This document shows, piece by piece, positions 63,215-64,000 of a stretch of 64,000 bases of DNA. Location of the stretch: assembly GCF_003020585.1 (NCBI RefSeq), contig NZ_PXUE01000001.1, forward strand, positions 1,302,001-1,366,000, written 5' to 3'. The translations under genes were made by a program, and so were the position numbers. The stretch is from Chryseobacterium aurantiacum (GTDB lineage: Bacteria; Bacteroidota; Bacteroidia; Flavobacteriales; Weeksellaceae). The first letter of the stretch is position 1, and each line of letters starts with the position of its first letter. The notes under the pieces are model-generated. The model worked only from the letters and a program-made list of their open reading frames with translations. It ran no database searches and was not told where the DNA came from.

Positions 63215-63383
63215 TGAAATTTATTTTTAGCAAAATTATTCTTTTTTTTAGTTAGCTGAGTTAATTTTCATTCAAATAGCTTTTAAATAGAGCAAATCTA
63301 TTGAATCATTATTCTTAAAATCAATTTTTACGTCTACCTTTATTCTTCAAAAATTCAGATTCAAATTATTAAATACTAAAAAT

Positions 63384-64000
63384 ATGAGTTCAGTAAACAG
63401 TGCGTCATTTCAAGATATTTTTAAAAGTGAAAACGAAATTCCCGAAGAATTTAAGGTTCCTGAAATCCATCAGAAAGTCTATCTTCTTAATGGTGAATTG
63501 GTAGAGTGGAAAGGCGAAACCCAAAATATTTACTCTCCCGTTTGTATTCCGACAGAAAATGGATTGGAAAGGAAACTATTGGGGAGTATTCCGAATATTG
63601 GCCCTAATGAAGCAATGGAAGTTCTTGAAGCCTGTGTAAAAGCCTATGATAATGGTCTTGGTGAATGGCCTACGATGTCCGTGGAGGGAAGAATTAAATG
63701 CATGCAGAAGTTTGTCTACCTGATGATTCAGCAGCGAGATCTGATCATTAAACTATTAATGTGGGAGATCGGAAAAACACTGGCGGATTCTACCAAGGAA
63801 TTTGATCGTACCGTAGATTACATCAATCAGACAATAGATGCGCTTAAAGATCTGGATAGAGAATCCTCCCGTTTTCAGGAAGCTGAGGGAACCATCGCTC
63901 AAATCAGAAGAGCACCACTTGGAGTTGTGTTGAGTATGGGACCATTCAATTATCCATTAAATGAGATCTTTACAACATTGATTCCAGCGCTGATCATGGG
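63384..64000 (+). CDS. gapN: NADP-dependent glyceraldehyde-3-phosphate dehydrogenase (GapN), 3' end outside window
   Basis: Starts at ATG 63384 and is open to the window end, giving 205 codons. It is the N-terminal part of an aldehyde dehydrogenase of the non-phosphorylating GapN type. The sequence [40 protein letters not shown] and [24 protein letters not shown] end ([20 protein letters not shown]) matches the ALDH cofactor-binding region. The catalytic Cys lies beyond the window. It converts G3P directly to 3-phosphoglycerate with NADP+. The distance to tpx (minus) is 169 bases, so the two are divergently transcribed. Confidence 0.9.
   Translation, partial: MSSVNSASFQDIFKSENEIPEEFKVPEIHQKVYLLNGELVEWKGETQNIYSPVCIPTENGLERKLLGSIPNIGPNEAMEVLEACVKAYDNGLGEWPTMSVEGRIKCMQKFVYLMIQQRDLIIKLLMWEIGKTLADSTKEFDRTVDYINQTIDALKDLDRESSRFQEAEGTIAQIRRAPLGVVLSMGPFNYPLNEIFTTLIPALIM

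Noticed and set aside
1..64000. tRNA, rRNA or riboswitch genes
   Set aside because: I looked through the intergenic gaps by eye and saw no cloverleaf-like or known riboswitch sequence; short or diverged RNAs cannot be excluded.

Overview
The window looks like chromosomal DNA from a Chryseobacterium-type member of the Flavobacteriia (Bacteroidota). It is AT-rich, genes start mostly without strong Shine-Dalgarno sites, several genes are preceded by TAnnTTTG (-7) boxes, and the gene set is typical of the group: a SusC/SusD pair, a long-form PurL, DUF3667, DUF2490, DUF4197 and DUF493 proteins, and GapN. I found no tRNA, rRNA, CRISPR array, prophage or intact insertion sequence.

Layout. 1-4.8 kb: the 3' part of a large alpha-2-macroglobulin-like protein, then ecotin, so two protease inhibitors side by side. 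5.1-8.8 kb: a TolC/HlyD/ABC-2 permease export operon without its own ATPase. 9-16.4 kb: small stress or housekeeping proteins (DUF1569, two VOC proteins, DUF1398, DUF2490), a bestrophin-like channel, a CPA1 Na+/H+ antiporter, an SRPBCC protein and a GNAT acetyltransferase, followed by a dead VOC gene with three in-frame stops. 16.7-19.9 kb: glutaminyl cyclase, an unknown secreted protein, deoxynucleoside kinase and an ArsC/Spx-like protein. 20-21 kb (minus strand): DUF4197 and DUF493 proteins.

21.3-30.4 kb: a polysaccharide utilisation locus, SusC-SusD-GH144-like lipoprotein-alpha/beta hydrolase-GH3 beta-glucosidase. The GH144 and GH3 pair suggests beta-1,2-glucan (bacterial cyclic or linear glucans) as the substrate. 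30.9-32.1 kb is a scar region: an interrupted reading-frame remnant abutting a small orphan gene, a frameshifted XRE regulator, and another short coding-like remnant. A secreted amidohydrolase follows.

33.7-44.7 kb: purB, a WG-repeat protein, a serine hydrolase with a C-terminal glycan-binding-like domain, purL, DUF3667, an orphan barstar-like protein, an SGNH hydrolase translationally coupled to a gamma-glutamylcyclotransferase-like protein, and a GyrI-like ligand-binding protein. 44.7-51.3 kb: a lipocalin-like lipoprotein and diacylglycerol kinase (minus), dnaN, an AraC regulator with a DUF417/RclC-like membrane protein, and pheT. 51.5-57.9 kb: a META lipoprotein, a minus-strand cluster with 3-hydroxyacyl-CoA dehydrogenase and a Gfo/Idh/MocA oxidoreductase, a fibronectin-III lipoprotein, pcm and a D-2-hydroxyacid dehydrogenase. 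57.9-64 kb: an acidic small protein, hutU, a Crp-like regulator read in the same frame right after hutU, an MBL-fold hydrolase, a nearly threefold ~218-bp tandem repeat, a secreted thiol peroxidase, and the 5' part of gapN running off the end.

No single locus stands out as a clearly new system. The best candidates are the AraC/DUF417 pair with a Cys/His motif, the decayed region at 31-32 kb, the glucan locus with its esterase-like member, and the alpha-2-macroglobulin variant that lacks its thioester and carries a plug-like insert.
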